A DNA stretch of 64,000 nt from DATAOG01 sp963753685 (GCA_963753685.1 CAVWDE010000001.1:62001-126000); one strand, 5' to 3'. Positions 9,098-21,199 are shown, numbered from the stretch's first letter. Notes: generated from the sequence alone by a model not told the origin. Numbers and translations: made by a program.

Positions 9098-9867
9098 ACC
9101 CGGTCGCCGTCATCGGCCACGTCTTCCTGAACTTCCTCGCCAGCGTCGGCGATCTCGCCCTGTTCGGCGCGCGCGCGATCGTCCAGGGGCTGCGCGGCCC
9201 GTGGTACCCGCGCATGATCCTCCGCCAGATGATCGACATCGGCTATTACTCGCTGCCGGTGGTCGGGCTGACCGCGATCTTCACCGGCATGGTGCTGGCC
9301 TTGCAGAGCCACACCGGCTTCGCGCGCTTTGAGGCGCAGAGCGCGGTCGCGACCATCGTCGTCTTGTCGATGACCCGCGAGCTCGGGCCGGTGCTCGCGG
9401 GCCTGATGGTCGCCGGCCGGGTCGGCGCCTCGATGGCAGCCGAAATCGGCACCATGCGCGTCACCGAGCAGATCGACGCGTTGACCACGCTATCGACCGA
9501 TCCCTACAAATATCTGGTCTGGCCACGGCTGCTGGCCGGCGTCCTGATGCTGCCGCTGCTGGTGGCCGTGGCCGATATCATCGGCGTGTTCGGCGGCTAC
9601 ATCGTCGGCATCTACAAGCTCGGCTTCGGGCCCTACGACTACATCAACCGGACCTTCGAGTTCCTGGAGCCGCAGGACGTGATCACAGGCCTGGTCAAGG
9701 CGGCGGTGTTCGGCTTCCTGGTGGCACTCATGGGCTGCTACCAGGGTTACCACTCCAAGGGCGGCGCCCAGGGGGTCGGTGCCGCGACCACCAAAGCCGT
9801 GGTCTCGGCCTCGATCCTGATCCTGACCGCCAATTATGCGGTCACCGAGATGTTCTTCAGCAAATGA
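9094..9867 (+). CDS. mlaE: MlaE-family ABC transporter permease
   Basis: Inner-membrane permease of the MlaE/YrbE family, which moves phospholipids or other lipids between inner and outer membranes in Gram-negative bacteria. The 257-residue product has five to six hydrophobic segments and the conserved MTRELGPVLAGLMVAGRVGASMAAEIGTMRVTEQIDAL stretch (positions about 107-145). Start and stop codons overlap both neighbours (ATGA junctions at 9094-9097 and 9864-9867), so translation is coupled with alr and mlaF. The MCE-domain partner (MlaD) is not in the window. Confidence 0.92.
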   Translation: MNPVAVIGHVFLNFLASVGDLALFGARAIVQGLRGPWYPRMILRQMIDIGYYSLPVVGLTAIFTGMVLALQSHTGFARFEAQSAVATIVVLSMTRELGPVLAGLMVAGRVGASMAAEIGTMRVTEQIDALTTLSTDPYKYLVWPRLLAGVLMLPLLVAVADIIGVFGGYIVGIYKLGFGPYDYINRTFEFLEPQDVITGLVKAAVFGFLVALMGCYQGYHSKGGAQGVGAATTKAVVSASILILTANYAVTEMFFSK

Positions 9868-10676
9868 CCCAGAGCCCGCCCGATCCGCCCCAGAACCGCT
9901 CCGCGGCGCCGCCCAAGATCCGGGTGCGGGGCCTCTACAAGCGGTTCGGCGCCAAGCAGGTGCTGGATGGCCTCGACCTCGACGTCGGCCGGGGCGAGTT
10001 GGTGGTCGTGATTGGCGGCTCGGGCACCGGCAAGTCGGTGCTGCTCAAGTGCATCCTCGGCATCCTGGAGCCGGATCAGGGCTCGATCGAGATCGACGGC
10101 CAGGAGGTGACCGGCCTGTCGCGCCGGGCGCGCGAGCAGGTGATGCACAAGTTCGGCATGCTGTTCCAGGGCTCTGCCCTGTTCGACAGCCTGCCGGTCT
10201 GGGAGAACGTCGCCTTCGGCCTGCTCCAGATCAAGAAGCTGGACCGGGCCGAGGCCAGGGAGCGGGCGGTCGAGGTCCTGGGCCGGGTCGGGCTGCCGCC
10301 CGCGGTCGCCGATCTGTCGCCGGCCGAGCTCTCGGGCGGCATGCAAAAGCGGGTCGGGCTCGCGCGCGCGATCGCGATCCAGCCCGAGATTCTGTTCTTC
10401 GACGAGCCGACGACCGGGCTCGACCCGATCATGGCGGACGTGATCAACGATCTGATCGCCGGCGCGGTCCGCCGGCTCGGGGCGACCGCCCTCTCGATCA
10501 CCCATGACCTGGCGAGCGCGCGAAAAATCGCCGACCGGATCGCGATGCTCTATATGGGAAAAATCATCTGGCAGGGCCCGGTCGGCCAGATCGATCACAG
10601 CGGCAACCCCTACGTCGACCAGTTCATCCACGGCCGCGCCGACGGGCCGATTAAGCTCGACGTCCGTGCGGCGTGA
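9864..10676 (+). CDS. mlaF: MlaF-family ABC transporter ATP-binding protein
   Basis: ATPase partner of the preceding permease. The 270 residues contain a full ABC cassette: Walker A GGSGTGKSVLLK, Q-loop GMLFQGSALFDSLPVWENV, signature ELSGGMQKRVGLARAI, Walker B ILFFDEPTTGLDPI and the H-loop SITHDL. The FQGSALFDS form of the Q-loop is characteristic of MlaF/Ttg2A proteins. The ATG overlaps the mlaE stop. Transcription then meets the convergent paa operon; the 93-base gap shows no strong terminator hairpin. Confidence 0.93.
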   Translation: MTQSPPDPPQNRSAAPPKIRVRGLYKRFGAKQVLDGLDLDVGRGELVVVIGGSGTGKSVLLKCILGILEPDQGSIEIDGQEVTGLSRRAREQVMHKFGMLFQGSALFDSLPVWENVAFGLLQIKKLDRAEARERAVEVLGRVGLPPAVADLSPAELSGGMQKRVGLARAIAIQPEILFFDEPTTGLDPIMADVINDLIAGAVRRLGATALSITHDLASARKIADRIAMLYMGKIIWQGPVGQIDHSGNPYVDQFIHGRADGPIKLDVRAA

Positions 10677-10769
10677 TCGGCGGCACCATGAGGTTTGTCG
10701 CGGGTAGTCGCCATTAAGCGCGGTCCGGGCGCCAGATCGAATACTGTACCAGGGCCGTGGCGGTGGACT

Positions 10770-12080
10770 TCAGCTCCTGGGCCTAAGATCGACGATCCGC
10801 TTGGCCTTGCCAAGGGAGCGGTCGACGGCGCCGGGTTCGACCACGGCGACCTCGGTCGTGACGCCGATGCGCGATTTGACGTGGTGGACCAGCTCGGTGG
10901 CGGCCGCTCTGCGGGTCTCGGGATCGGCGGCGTGCCTGGCGGCCTCGACGATCACCGTGAGGGCGTCGAGGCGGCCTTGGCGGCGCAGCTCGAGCAGGTA
11001 GTGCGGGGACAGGCGGGGGTCTTCCAGGATCAGCTCCTCGATCTGGGTGGGAAACAGGTTGACGCCGCGGATGATCAGCATGTCGTCGGAGCGGCCGGTG
11101 ACCTTGGCCATGCGGCGCATGCTGCGTGCGGTCCCGGGCAGGAGGCGGGTGAGGTCGCGGGTGCGGTAGCGGATCACCGGCATCGCCTCCTTGGTCAGCG
11201 TCGTCAGCACCAGCTCGCCGGGCTCGCCGTCCGCCACCGGCGCGCCGGTCAGGGGGCCCACGATTTCCGGGAGAAAATGGTCCTCCCAGAGGTGCAGGCC
11301 GTCCTTGGTCTCGATGCACTCGTTGGCGACCCCCGGGCCGATCACCTCCGACAGGCCGTAGATGTCGACCGCGTCGAGGGCGAAGCGGGCCTCGATCTCG
11401 GCGCGCATCGCCTCGGTCCAGGGCTCGGCGCCGAAGATTCCGATCCGGAGCGAGCAGGCGGCGGGATCGAGACCCTGGCGGGCGAACTCGTCGGCGATCG
11501 CCAGCATGTAGGAGGGCGTGACCATGATGACGTCGGGCTGGAAGTCGGCGATCAGCTGCACCTGGCGCTCGGTCATGCCGCCGGACATCGGGACCACGGT
11601 GCAGCCGAGGCGCTCGGCGCCGTAGTGCGCGCCGAGACCGCCCGTGAACAGGCCGTAGCCGTAGACCACATGCACGAGATCGCCCGGGCGGCCGCCCGCG
11701 GCCCGGATCGAGCGCGCGCACACCTCGGCCCAGATTTCGAGGTCGTGCCGGGTGTAGCCGACCACGGTCGGCTTGCCGGTCGTGCCGGACGAGGCGTGCA
11801 GGCGGAGGACCTCGGAGCGCGGCACCGCGAACATGCCGAACGGGTAGTGCCGGCGCAGGTCCTCCTTGGTCGTGAACGGGAATTTTGCGAGGTCGGCGAG
11901 CTCGCGCAGGTCATCCGGATGGACGCCGGCCCCATCGAATGCCATCCGATAGTGGCCGACCTTCTCATAGACACGCTGCAGCGTCGCCTTGAGCCGGGCC
12001 AGCTGCAGCGCTTCGATCTCGTCGCGGGACGCGATCTCGATCGGGTCGAGCTCGTGGCGCTCGGGCGCGTGCGCGGGCAT
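10770..12080 (-). CDS. paaK: Phenylacetate-CoA ligase
   Basis: Activates phenylacetate to phenylacetyl-CoA, the first step of aerobic phenylacetate breakdown. The 436-residue protein has the AMP-binding motif HASSGTTGKPTVVGYT, the characteristic VVYGYGLFTGGLGAHYGAERLG segment, and the adenylation-domain motifs GLSEVIGPGVANEC and TGRSDDMLIIRGVNLFP. Length and motifs match PaaK. It is the last gene of the minus-strand run paaG-paaH-paaI-paaK, 16 bases after paaI. Confidence 0.94.
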   Translation of the reverse strand: MPAHAPERHELDPIEIASRDEIEALQLARLKATLQRVYEKVGHYRMAFDGAGVHPDDLRELADLAKFPFTTKEDLRRHYPFGMFAVPRSEVLRLHASSGTTGKPTVVGYTRHDLEIWAEVCARSIRAAGGRPGDLVHVVYGYGLFTGGLGAHYGAERLGCTVVPMSGGMTERQVQLIADFQPDVIMVTPSYMLAIADEFARQGLDPAACSLRIGIFGAEPWTEAMRAEIEARFALDAVDIYGLSEVIGPGVANECIETKDGLHLWEDHFLPEIVGPLTGAPVADGEPGELVLTTLTKEAMPVIRYRTRDLTRLLPGTARSMRRMAKVTGRSDDMLIIRGVNLFPTQIEELILEDPRLSPHYLLELRRQGRLDALTVIVEAARHAADPETRRAAATELVHHVKSRIGVTTEVAVVEPGAVDRSLGKAKRIVDLRPRS

Positions 12081-12096
12081 GGGCTAGGCCTATGGG

Positions 12097-12546
12097 CTAC
12101 GGCCCGGTGGCGGGCACGACCTCGCCGCGGGTCTCGTAGGAGGTGCCGCGGAACAGCGCGACCTTGGTGCCATCGGCGCGGGTCACCTCGACGTCGTAGA
12201 CCCCGGTGCGGCCGGCCCGGCTCTGCTCGTGGGCGGTCGCGATCAGCACGTCGCCCTGGCGCGCCGGGGCGAGGAAGCTGATGTCCGCGCCGAGCGCGAC
12301 GGTGGCGCGGTTGCAGGCGTTGCAGGCGTAGGCGAAGGCGGCGTCGGCGAGCGTGAAGGTGAAGCCGCCGTGGCAGGTGTCGTGGCCGTTCAGCATGTCC
12401 TGGCGCACGGTCATCCGGCAGCGGGCGAAGCCGGGGCCGATCGCCTCGACCGTAATGCCGAGCGCCTGCGCGGCGTGATCGCGCCCGTACATCGCATCCC
12501 GGACCGCTTCGGCCAGAGGTTGCTCGGGCAGGCTGCGGTCAGTCAA
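12097..12546 (-). CDS. paaI: Hydroxyphenylacetyl-CoA thioesterase PaaI
   Basis: Hotdog-fold thioesterase thought to rescue CoA from dead-end hydroxylated phenylacetyl-CoA intermediates. The family core NGHDTCHGGFTFTLADAAFA and SFLAPARQGDVL is clear. The start is uncertain: conserved sequence begins before the ATG at 12492 (EAVRDAMYGRD), and a TTG at 12546 (LTDRSLPEQPLAEAVRDA) fits family length (149 residues) and overlaps the paaH stop, so it was chosen. The neighbouring paaH and paaK support the pathway role. Confidence 0.88.
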   Translation of the reverse strand: MTDRSLPEQPLAEAVRDAMYGRDHAAQALGITVEAIGPGFARCRMTVRQDMLNGHDTCHGGFTFTLADAAFAYACNACNRATVALGADISFLAPARQGDVLIATAHEQSRAGRTGVYDVEVTRADGTKVALFRGTSYETRGEVVPATGP

Positions 12547-14053
12547 GAAATCGGCCTTTGGCCATGACCTTGCGGCGCAGCAGCCAGGCGGCGCGGTAGC
12601 GATCCTCGCCATAGCTCCGGGCGAGGTGGTCCAGCACCTCGAGGACGGGTTTGAGGCCGATCGCCTCGGCCCACTCGAGCGGCCCGCGCGGATAGTTGAC
12701 GCCGAGCCGCATCGCGCTGTCGATCGCCCGGGCGCTCGCGACCCCCGCCTGGATCGCCTCGGCCGCTTCGTTCGCCAGCATGCAGACGGTGCGCATGACC
12801 AGGAGGCCCGGCAGGTCATCGATCACCGAGACCTCGATGCCGGCCGCTTGCAGGAGCCCGATCGCCGGCTGCAGCTGTTCGGCGCTGACCTGATCCGCGG
12901 GCGCGACCGCCAGCCGCTTGCAGGTGGCATAGTCGAGGGCGAGATCGAAGGTCGCGACCGGCCGGTCCAGCATGTAGCTCCAGACCGTGGCCCCCCGGCC
13001 ATCGGTCCGGACCAGGCGCAGCTGGCCGATCCGGATCAGGCCCTCGCCGGAGCGCCGGTCGACCTCGACGCCCGCCGCCTTGAACCGCGGCAGCAGGGCT
13101 TCGGCCATGCCGAGCTCGCCCTCGACGAGGATGCCCTTGGGCGGCGCCACCGCCGGCGCGGTCTGCGGGGACGGCGCGCGGGCGCCCGCGGCATGATCGT
13201 AGAAGCCGCGCCCCGCCTTACGCCCGAGCCGGCCAGCCTCCACCAGGTCACGCTGGATCAACGAAGGCGTGTAGCGCGGATCGTGGTGGTAGGCCTCGTG
13301 CACCTGTCTGCTGACCGCCAGATTGACGTCGAGGCCGATCAGATCCATGAGCTCGAACGGCCCCATGCGAAAGCCGCCGGCTTCGCGCATGACCGCGTCG
13401 ACGGTGGCAACGTCCGCAGCACCCTCGGCCAGCGCCCGGAGCGCCTCGCCATAGAACGGCCGGGCGACCCGGTTGACGATGAAGCCCGGCGTCGAGCGGA
13501 CCTCGACCGGGGTCTTGCCCCAGGCCTCGACGGTTGCCAGCGCGGTCGCGACCGCCTCGGGCGCGCTCGCGAGGCCGCGCACGACCTCGACCAGCGCCAT
13601 GCGCGGGGCGGGGTTGAAGAAATGCATCCCGACCACCCGCTCCGGATGCTGCAGCTTGGCGGCGAGCGCGGTGATCGAGAGCGAGGAGGTGTTGCTCGCC
13701 AGGATCGCGTCCGGCTCGAGGAAGACCTCGAGGGTCTCGAGCAGCTTCTGCTTGGCTGCCAGATCCTCGACGATCGCCTCGATCACGAGGCCCGCGGCGC
13801 CGAGCGCGTCGAAGCCGTGGCAGGCGGTGATCCGGGCCAAGGTCGACGCCCGCTGGTTCGCGGTGATCCGCCCCCGAGCTTCCGCCTGCTCGAGCGCCGC
13901 CCCGATGCGCTCGAGCGCGGCCTCGACCGCCCCCGACTTGCCGTCGTAGAGCAGCACCCGATGGCCGGCGGTCGCCGCGACCTCGGCGATGCCGGCGCCC
14001 ATCGTGCCGGCGCCAACGACGCCGATCGGGACGGACGTTGCGAGTGCGGTCAT
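12539..14053 (-). CDS. paaH: 3-hydroxyacyl-CoA dehydrogenase PaaH
   Basis: NAD-dependent dehydrogenase of the phenylacetate pathway, oxidising 3-hydroxyadipyl-CoA. The 504 residues contain an N-terminal Rossmann motif (IGVVGAGTMGAGIAEVAA), the SNTSSLSITALA and VGMHFFNPAPRMALVEVV signatures, and a 3HCDH C-terminal domain (TPGFIVNRVARPFYGEAL) followed by a second, partial 3HCDH copy, the PaaH arrangement. It overlaps paaG by one base (TGATG) and paaI by eight bases, giving a tightly coupled operon. Confidence 0.92.
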   Translation of the reverse strand: MTALATSVPIGVVGAGTMGAGIAEVAATAGHRVLLYDGKSGAVEAALERIGAALEQAEARGRITANQRASTLARITACHGFDALGAAGLVIEAIVEDLAAKQKLLETLEVFLEPDAILASNTSSLSITALAAKLQHPERVVGMHFFNPAPRMALVEVVRGLASAPEAVATALATVEAWGKTPVEVRSTPGFIVNRVARPFYGEALRALAEGAADVATVDAVMREAGGFRMGPFELMDLIGLDVNLAVSRQVHEAYHHDPRYTPSLIQRDLVEAGRLGRKAGRGFYDHAAGARAPSPQTAPAVAPPKGILVEGELGMAEALLPRFKAAGVEVDRRSGEGLIRIGQLRLVRTDGRGATVWSYMLDRPVATFDLALDYATCKRLAVAPADQVSAEQLQPAIGLLQAAGIEVSVIDDLPGLLVMRTVCMLANEAAEAIQAGVASARAIDSAMRLGVNYPRGPLEWAEAIGLKPVLEVLDHLARSYGEDRYRAAWLLRRKVMAKGRFLD

Positions 14054-14844
14054 CAGCAGCCCCTGAATTTTGGCGGACGCTTGTCGAGGAAGGCGCGCAC
14101 GCCCTCGCGGTAGTCCTCGGTGCGGCCCGCTTCCTTCTGCAGGTCGCGCTCGAGGTCGAGCTGCTCGTCCAGCGTGTTGGCGGCCGAGGCGTTGAGCGCC
14201 CGTTTGATCAGGCCGAGGCCCTTGGTCGGCTGGGTCGCGAGCTGGCGGGCAAGCTTCACCGCCTCGCCCGACAGTTGGTCGTCGTCGACCACGCGCCAGA
14301 TCAGCCCCCAGGCGGCCGCCTGCTCGGCCGGCAGCGACTCACCGAGGAGGGCCAGGCCCATCGCGCGGGCGGCGCCGACCAGGCGCGGCAGGACGTAGGT
14401 GCCGCCGGAATCCGGCACCAGGCCGAGCTTGCAGAAGGCCTGGATGAAGCGCGCCGAGCGCGCCGCGAGCACGAGATCGCAGCCGAGCGCCAGATTGGCG
14501 CCGGCGCCGGCCGCAACCCCGTTGACCGCCGCGATCACCGGCCGCTCGAGCCGATGGAGGCGCCGGACCAGCGGGTTGTAGAGGCGATCCAGGGTGTCGC
14601 CGAGGTCGGGCGGCGCGTCGCCTTCGCCCATGACCCGGTCGCCGAGGTCCTGGCCCGCGCAGAAGGCGCGGCCGGCGCCGGTCAGGAGCACCGCCCGGAC
14701 CGTTCCGTCCGCCTCGATCCGGTCGAGTGCCTGGCCGAGCTCGGCGTGCATCGCCTCGTTGAAGGCGTTCAACTTGTCCGGCCGGTTGAGCGTGATGGTC
14801 GCCACGCCCAGGGCCAGATCCAAAAGGATGGTCGGTTCGCTCAC
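14053..14844 (-). CDS. paaG: Enoyl-CoA hydratase/isomerase PaaG
   Basis: Crotonase-fold enzyme. PaaG isomerises the ring-1,2-epoxide of phenylacetyl-CoA to the oxepin form and may also serve in later beta-oxidation steps. The 263-residue protein shows the crotonase motifs LTGAGRAFCAGQDLGD and AAVNGVAAGAGANLALGCDL (oxyanion hole), then FCKLGLVPDSGGTYVLPRLVG. It is the first gene of the paaGHIK run. The epoxidase genes paaABCE and the hydrolase paaZ are absent from the window, so they must lie elsewhere if the pathway is complete. Confidence 0.88.
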   Translation of the reverse strand: MSEPTILLDLALGVATITLNRPDKLNAFNEAMHAELGQALDRIEADGTVRAVLLTGAGRAFCAGQDLGDRVMGEGDAPPDLGDTLDRLYNPLVRRLHRLERPVIAAVNGVAAGAGANLALGCDLVLAARSARFIQAFCKLGLVPDSGGTYVLPRLVGAARAMGLALLGESLPAEQAAAWGLIWRVVDDDQLSGEAVKLARQLATQPTKGLGLIKRALNASAANTLDEQLDLERDLQKEAGRTEDYREGVRAFLDKRPPKFRGC

Positions 14845-15014
14845 GGCATCGGGACCCCGGCCCGCAGACTCGACGCCAGTCTTAGCACGCGATTTCGCCG
14901 CCGCCGAGCCGCCAAGAATCTGCTAACCACGAGCATGCGGCGGTGAAGCACAGCGCCACGGTCGTCCGGGAGGCAGTCGCCCGCCGCTGGTGAACCCGGT
15001 CGGCCGGCGCCGGG

Positions 15015-17375
<2,361 letters not shown>

Positions 17376-17420
17376 GGTGCGCTGCCTCGTCTCGTGGCCG
17401 GTCGGTTTTCAATCTCGCCC

Positions 17421-17461
17421 TGCCGATCGGGATGACCATCACATTTGCCGATCGGCATGAC
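17421..17461. promoter_or_regulatory. Tandem palindromic motif upstream of ppk1 (candidate operator)
   Basis: TGCCGATCGGGATGAC at 17421-17436 and TGCCGATCGGCATGAC at 17446-17461 differ by one base and are 25 bases apart centre to centre. The core TGCCGATCGGCA is self-complementary. The position just upstream of ppk1 is where a dimeric regulator would bind twice. It does not resemble a consensus Pho box (11-base repeats). Regulator unknown. Confidence 0.45.
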
Positions 17462-17549
17462 AACAAGATGGTGAATTGCCAGCCCTCCCATAAAAGCAGC
17501 TAAGCGCTGCCGGGGGTCGGCGACAAGGCCTCGAGCCGCTGAAGTGCGC

Positions 17550-19352
17550 TCAGCCGGCAGCGTCGGCGCGCTGCTTGGCCGGGCCGTGGGCGATCGTCAG
17601 ATTATGAGCGCTGTTGACCAGGCCGACATGCGAGAACGCCTGCGGGAAATTGCCGAGCTGGCGGCGCAGGGCCGGATCATACTCTTCGGCCAGCAGTCCG
17701 ACGTCGTTGCGCAGCGCGAGCAGAGCCTCGAAGCGCTCGCGGGCCTCGTCCCAGCGGCCCAGCATCGCGAGGTTGTCGACCAGCCAGAACGAACAGGTGA
17801 GGAAAGTGCCTTCACCCGCCGGCAGGCCGTCCACGCCCGCCTCGGTCGCGTAGCGCCGCACCAGGCCGTCGTGGGTCAGCTCGCGCTGGATCGCCTCGAC
17901 CGTGCCGATCATGCGCGGGTCGCGGGGCGGCAGGAAGCCGACCAGAGGGATCAACAGCAGCGCGGCATCGAGGGCTTTGCTGCCGTAGGACTGGACGAAG
18001 CTGTTGCGCTCAGGGTCGAAGCCCTTGGCGCAGACATCGGCGTGGACCTTGGCGCGCAGCCGGCGCCAGCGGTCGGCCGGGCCGTCGAGCCCGAAGCGCT
18101 CGACCGCCTTGACCGCGCGGTCGGCCGCGACCCAGGCCATGACCTTGGAGTGGACGAAGTGGCGCGCCGGGCCGCGCACCTCCCAGATCCCCTGATCGGG
18201 GAGCTCCCACGCCCCCTCGAGATAGTCGAGCAGCGCCTGCTCGACCGCCCAGGCATGATCGTCCACCGGCAGGCCGTATTTGCGCGCGACGTGAAAGGCG
18301 TCGAGCAGCTCGCCATAGACGTCGAGCTGCACCTGCTCGTGGGCCGCGTTGCCGATCCGCACCGGCCGGCTGTTCTCGTAGCCGGCGAGCCAAGGCACCT
18401 CCAGCTCGGTAATGCGCCGCTCGCCGGCGACGCCATAGAGAATCTGCAGCTGCGAGGGCTTGCCGGCGGCGGCCCGCAGCAGCCACTCGCGCCAGGCCCG
18501 CGCCTCGTCCTTGAGCCCCGAGAGCAGGAAGGCATAGAGGGTGAAGGTCGCATCCCGCACCCAGCAGTAGCGATAGTCCCAGTTGCGGCTGCCGCCGATC
18601 TGCTCCGGCAGTGAGGTGGTGCCGGCGGCCGCGATGCCGCCCGCGGGTCCGAAGGTCAGACCCTTGAGCGTGACCAGGGAGCGCATGACCGCCTCTCGCC
18701 AGGGCCCCTCGACCCGGCACCTCGCAGCCCAGTCCTCCCAGAACGCCGTGGTCGCCCGCAGGAGATGCGCAGGATCCCGCGCGTCGGGCTCGAGGTCGTA
18801 GGACTGAAAGAAGCAGAGGCGGAAGGGAACCGTCTCTCCCGCGCGCACGGTGAAGCGGCCGACCGTGCGGAAGTCCTTGCCCTCAAGCTCGACCGGGGTG
18901 CGCAGACGCAGCGCATCCGGGCCGGCGATCGCGATCAGCCCGTCGCTCGCCTTCTGCACCCAGGGCACGGTCGTGCCATAGTCGAAACGGAGCACCAGCT
19001 CGGTCGCCATCGCCACCTCGCCGGCGCGGCCCTCGACCAGGCGCACCACATCGACCGCATCGCAATCGCCGCCGACCGGCATGAAGTCGATCACCGCTGC
19101 CGTGCCGGTCGCGGTCTCGAACTCGGTCTCGAGGATCAGGCTGTCGCCCTGGTAGCGACGCCGGCTGGCCCGGATCTCGCCCTCGGGGGCCAGCAGCCAG
19201 CGGCCGTTGTCGGTGTTTCCGAGCAGGGCTGCGAAGCAGGCATCGGAATCGATCCGCGGCACGCACAGCCAGTCGATCGAGCCGTTGCGCCCGACCAGCG
19301 CCACGGTATGCGTGTCGCCGATCAGCGCGTAGTCTTCGATCCGCAGAGTCAT
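17550..19352 (-). CDS. Glycoside hydrolase family 15 protein (glucoamylase/trehalase-like)
   Basis: GH15 enzymes cleave alpha-glucosidic bonds in glucans, and some bacterial members are trehalases. This 600-residue protein has the typical bacterial layout: an N-terminal beta-sandwich (IEDYALIGDTHTVALVGRNGSIDWLCVPR), then the (alpha/alpha)6 barrel with SRNWDYRYCWVRDATFTLYA. The catalytic region includes WEVRGPARHFVHSKVMAWVA and the C-terminal FSHVGLVNSAHNLTI. No signal peptide, so probably cytoplasmic. It ends 174 bases before ppk1 and begins 29 bases after the dehydratase remnant; a shared role in storage metabolism is only inference. Confidence 0.9.
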   Translation of the reverse strand: MTLRIEDYALIGDTHTVALVGRNGSIDWLCVPRIDSDACFAALLGNTDNGRWLLAPEGEIRASRRRYQGDSLILETEFETATGTAAVIDFMPVGGDCDAVDVVRLVEGRAGEVAMATELVLRFDYGTTVPWVQKASDGLIAIAGPDALRLRTPVELEGKDFRTVGRFTVRAGETVPFRLCFFQSYDLEPDARDPAHLLRATTAFWEDWAARCRVEGPWREAVMRSLVTLKGLTFGPAGGIAAAGTTSLPEQIGGSRNWDYRYCWVRDATFTLYAFLLSGLKDEARAWREWLLRAAAGKPSQLQILYGVAGERRITELEVPWLAGYENSRPVRIGNAAHEQVQLDVYGELLDAFHVARKYGLPVDDHAWAVEQALLDYLEGAWELPDQGIWEVRGPARHFVHSKVMAWVAADRAVKAVERFGLDGPADRWRRLRAKVHADVCAKGFDPERNSFVQSYGSKALDAALLLIPLVGFLPPRDPRMIGTVEAIQRELTHDGLVRRYATEAGVDGLPAGEGTFLTCSFWLVDNLAMLGRWDEARERFEALLALRNDVGLLAEEYDPALRRQLGNFPQAFSHVGLVNSAHNLTIAHGPAKQRADAAG

Positions 19353-19381
19353 TCCATCAGCTTAAGCGTCATCCCAACAGC

Positions 19382-21089
19382 TCATATGGCGCGCACCCGC
19401 AAAAAGTCGAAGTCGCAGCCCTGGTCCGCGGCCAGCACGTGGTCGTGATAGAGCCTGGCATAGCCGCGCGCGGGCGGGGCCGCAGGCGCGGGCAGGGCGA
19501 CCTTCCGCCGGGCAAGCTCGGCCGGCTCGACCAGGAGTTCGAGCCGGCGCGAGGCGACGCTGAGCCGGATCCGATCGCCATCCCGGACCAGGCCGAGGGG
19601 GCCTCGAGCCGCCGCCTCCGGGGTCACGTGCAGGACGATCGTGCCGAACGCGGTACCGCTCATGCGCGCGTCCGAGATCCGGATCATGTCCTTGACACCT
19701 GCGCGCGCGAGCTTGCCCGGGATCGGCAGATAGCCCGCCTCGGGCATGCCCGTGCCGCTGCGCGGGCCGGCGTTTTGCAGGACCAGCACATCATCGGCGA
19801 GTAACGTCGAGGGCCGGATCATCGATGCGTGCCGACAGGTCTTCGAGGCTCTTGAACACGACCGCCCGGCCCTCATGCTCGAACAGGCGCGGATCGGCGG
19901 CGGAGCGCTTCAGGATCGCGCCCTCCGGCGCCAGCGAGCCGAACAGCGCGACCAGGCCGCCGACCTCGGAGATCGGCTCGGCCAAGGGCCGCACCACGCT
20001 CCGGTCGACGTAGGCGGCCTCCGTGGCCAGGCGCTCGGCCAGGCTCTGGCCGGCGACGTTGCGGGTCTCGGGGTGGAGCATCGGCTGCAGTTCGCGCAGC
20101 ACCGCGCCGAGCCCGCCCGCGTTGAAGAAATCCTCCATATAGTGCGGCCCGGTCGGCTTGAGGTCGACCAGGACCGGGGTCGCATCGGACAGCGCGTTCA
20201 AGCGCTCGAGGTCGACCGCGATGCCGGCGCGCCCGGCGATCGCCGCCAGGTGGAGAATACCGTTGGTCGAGCCGCCGATCGCCAGCAGCACGCGCAGCGC
20301 GTTCTCGACCGCCTCGACCGTCACGATCTCGGACGGCCGGGGGCCCTCCTGGATCATCGCCACCGCGCGCGCGCCGCTCGCCTCGGCGGCGCGCAGGCGA
20401 TCGGCGTGGACCGCCGGGATCGCCGCGGTGCCGGGCAGCGTCATGCCGAGCGCCTCGGCGATGCAGGCCATGGTGCTGGCGGTGCCCATCACCATGCAGG
20501 TGCCGGCGGTGGTCGCGAGGCGGGTCTCGATCGTGGCAATCTCGCCCTCATCGATCGTCCCGGCCCGGTACTGCGCCCAGAAGCGCCGGCAGTCGGTGCA
20601 GGCGCCCAGCCGCTGATCGCCGTGCCGGCTGGTCATCATCGGCCCGGTCACGACCAGCACGGCCGGCTTGTCGGCCGAGAGCGCGCCCATGAGCAGCGCC
20701 GGCACGGTCTTGTCGCAGCCGCCGACCAGGACCACCGCGTCCATCGGCTGCGCCCGGATCATCTCTTCTGTGTCCATGCTCATGAGGTTCCGGAACATCA
20801 GACTGGTCGGGTGCAGGAACGGCTCGCCGAGCGAGATCACGGGGAACTCGAGCGGCAGGCCGCCGGCCGCGAGCACACCGCGCTTCACCGCCTCGACCAG
20901 GTCCGGCACGGTGCGATGGCAGTTGTTGAACCCGCTCGCGGTGTTCGCGACCCCGACCACCGGGCGCGCGAGCAGCTCCTCGCCATAGCCCATCGAGCGG
21001 GCGAACGAGCGCCGCAGATAGAGCGCGAAGTCGGGATCGCCGTAGTGGGTGAGCCCCCTCGCGAGGCCGGTCTTCTCAGGTCTGGTCAT
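19382..21089 (-). pseudogene. IlvD/Edd family dehydratase (sugar-acid type), apparent frameshift
   Basis: Fe-S dehydratase resembling L-arabinonate/other sugar-acid dehydratases more than true IlvD (start MTRPEKTGLARGLTHYGDPD; C-terminal YARLYHDHVLAADQGCDFDF). Cluster-ligand cysteines are visible in FNNCHR, VGGCDKTVP and AGTCMVMGTASTMAC. The long frame ends at 19791 after DDPALDVTRR, while the conserved continuation ADDVLVLQNAGPRSGTGMPE is in the next frame down to 19382. Removing one base near 19799-19805 gives DVTADDVLVL and a protein of about 569 residues. The remainder is intact, so sequencing error or a very recent mutation is likely. Start chosen at 21089; the in-frame upstream extension is not conserved-looking. 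Confidence 0.8.
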
Positions 21090-21199
21090 GTCAGCTCGTG
21101 CTCGTGAGCCCAGGGCGACCCAGTCGTCGCCGCCTCTGGCCATATCACCACAGTCCCGTCGTCAGCTGAAGCAACGTTTGAGAACCGTCTGCCAAGCAA

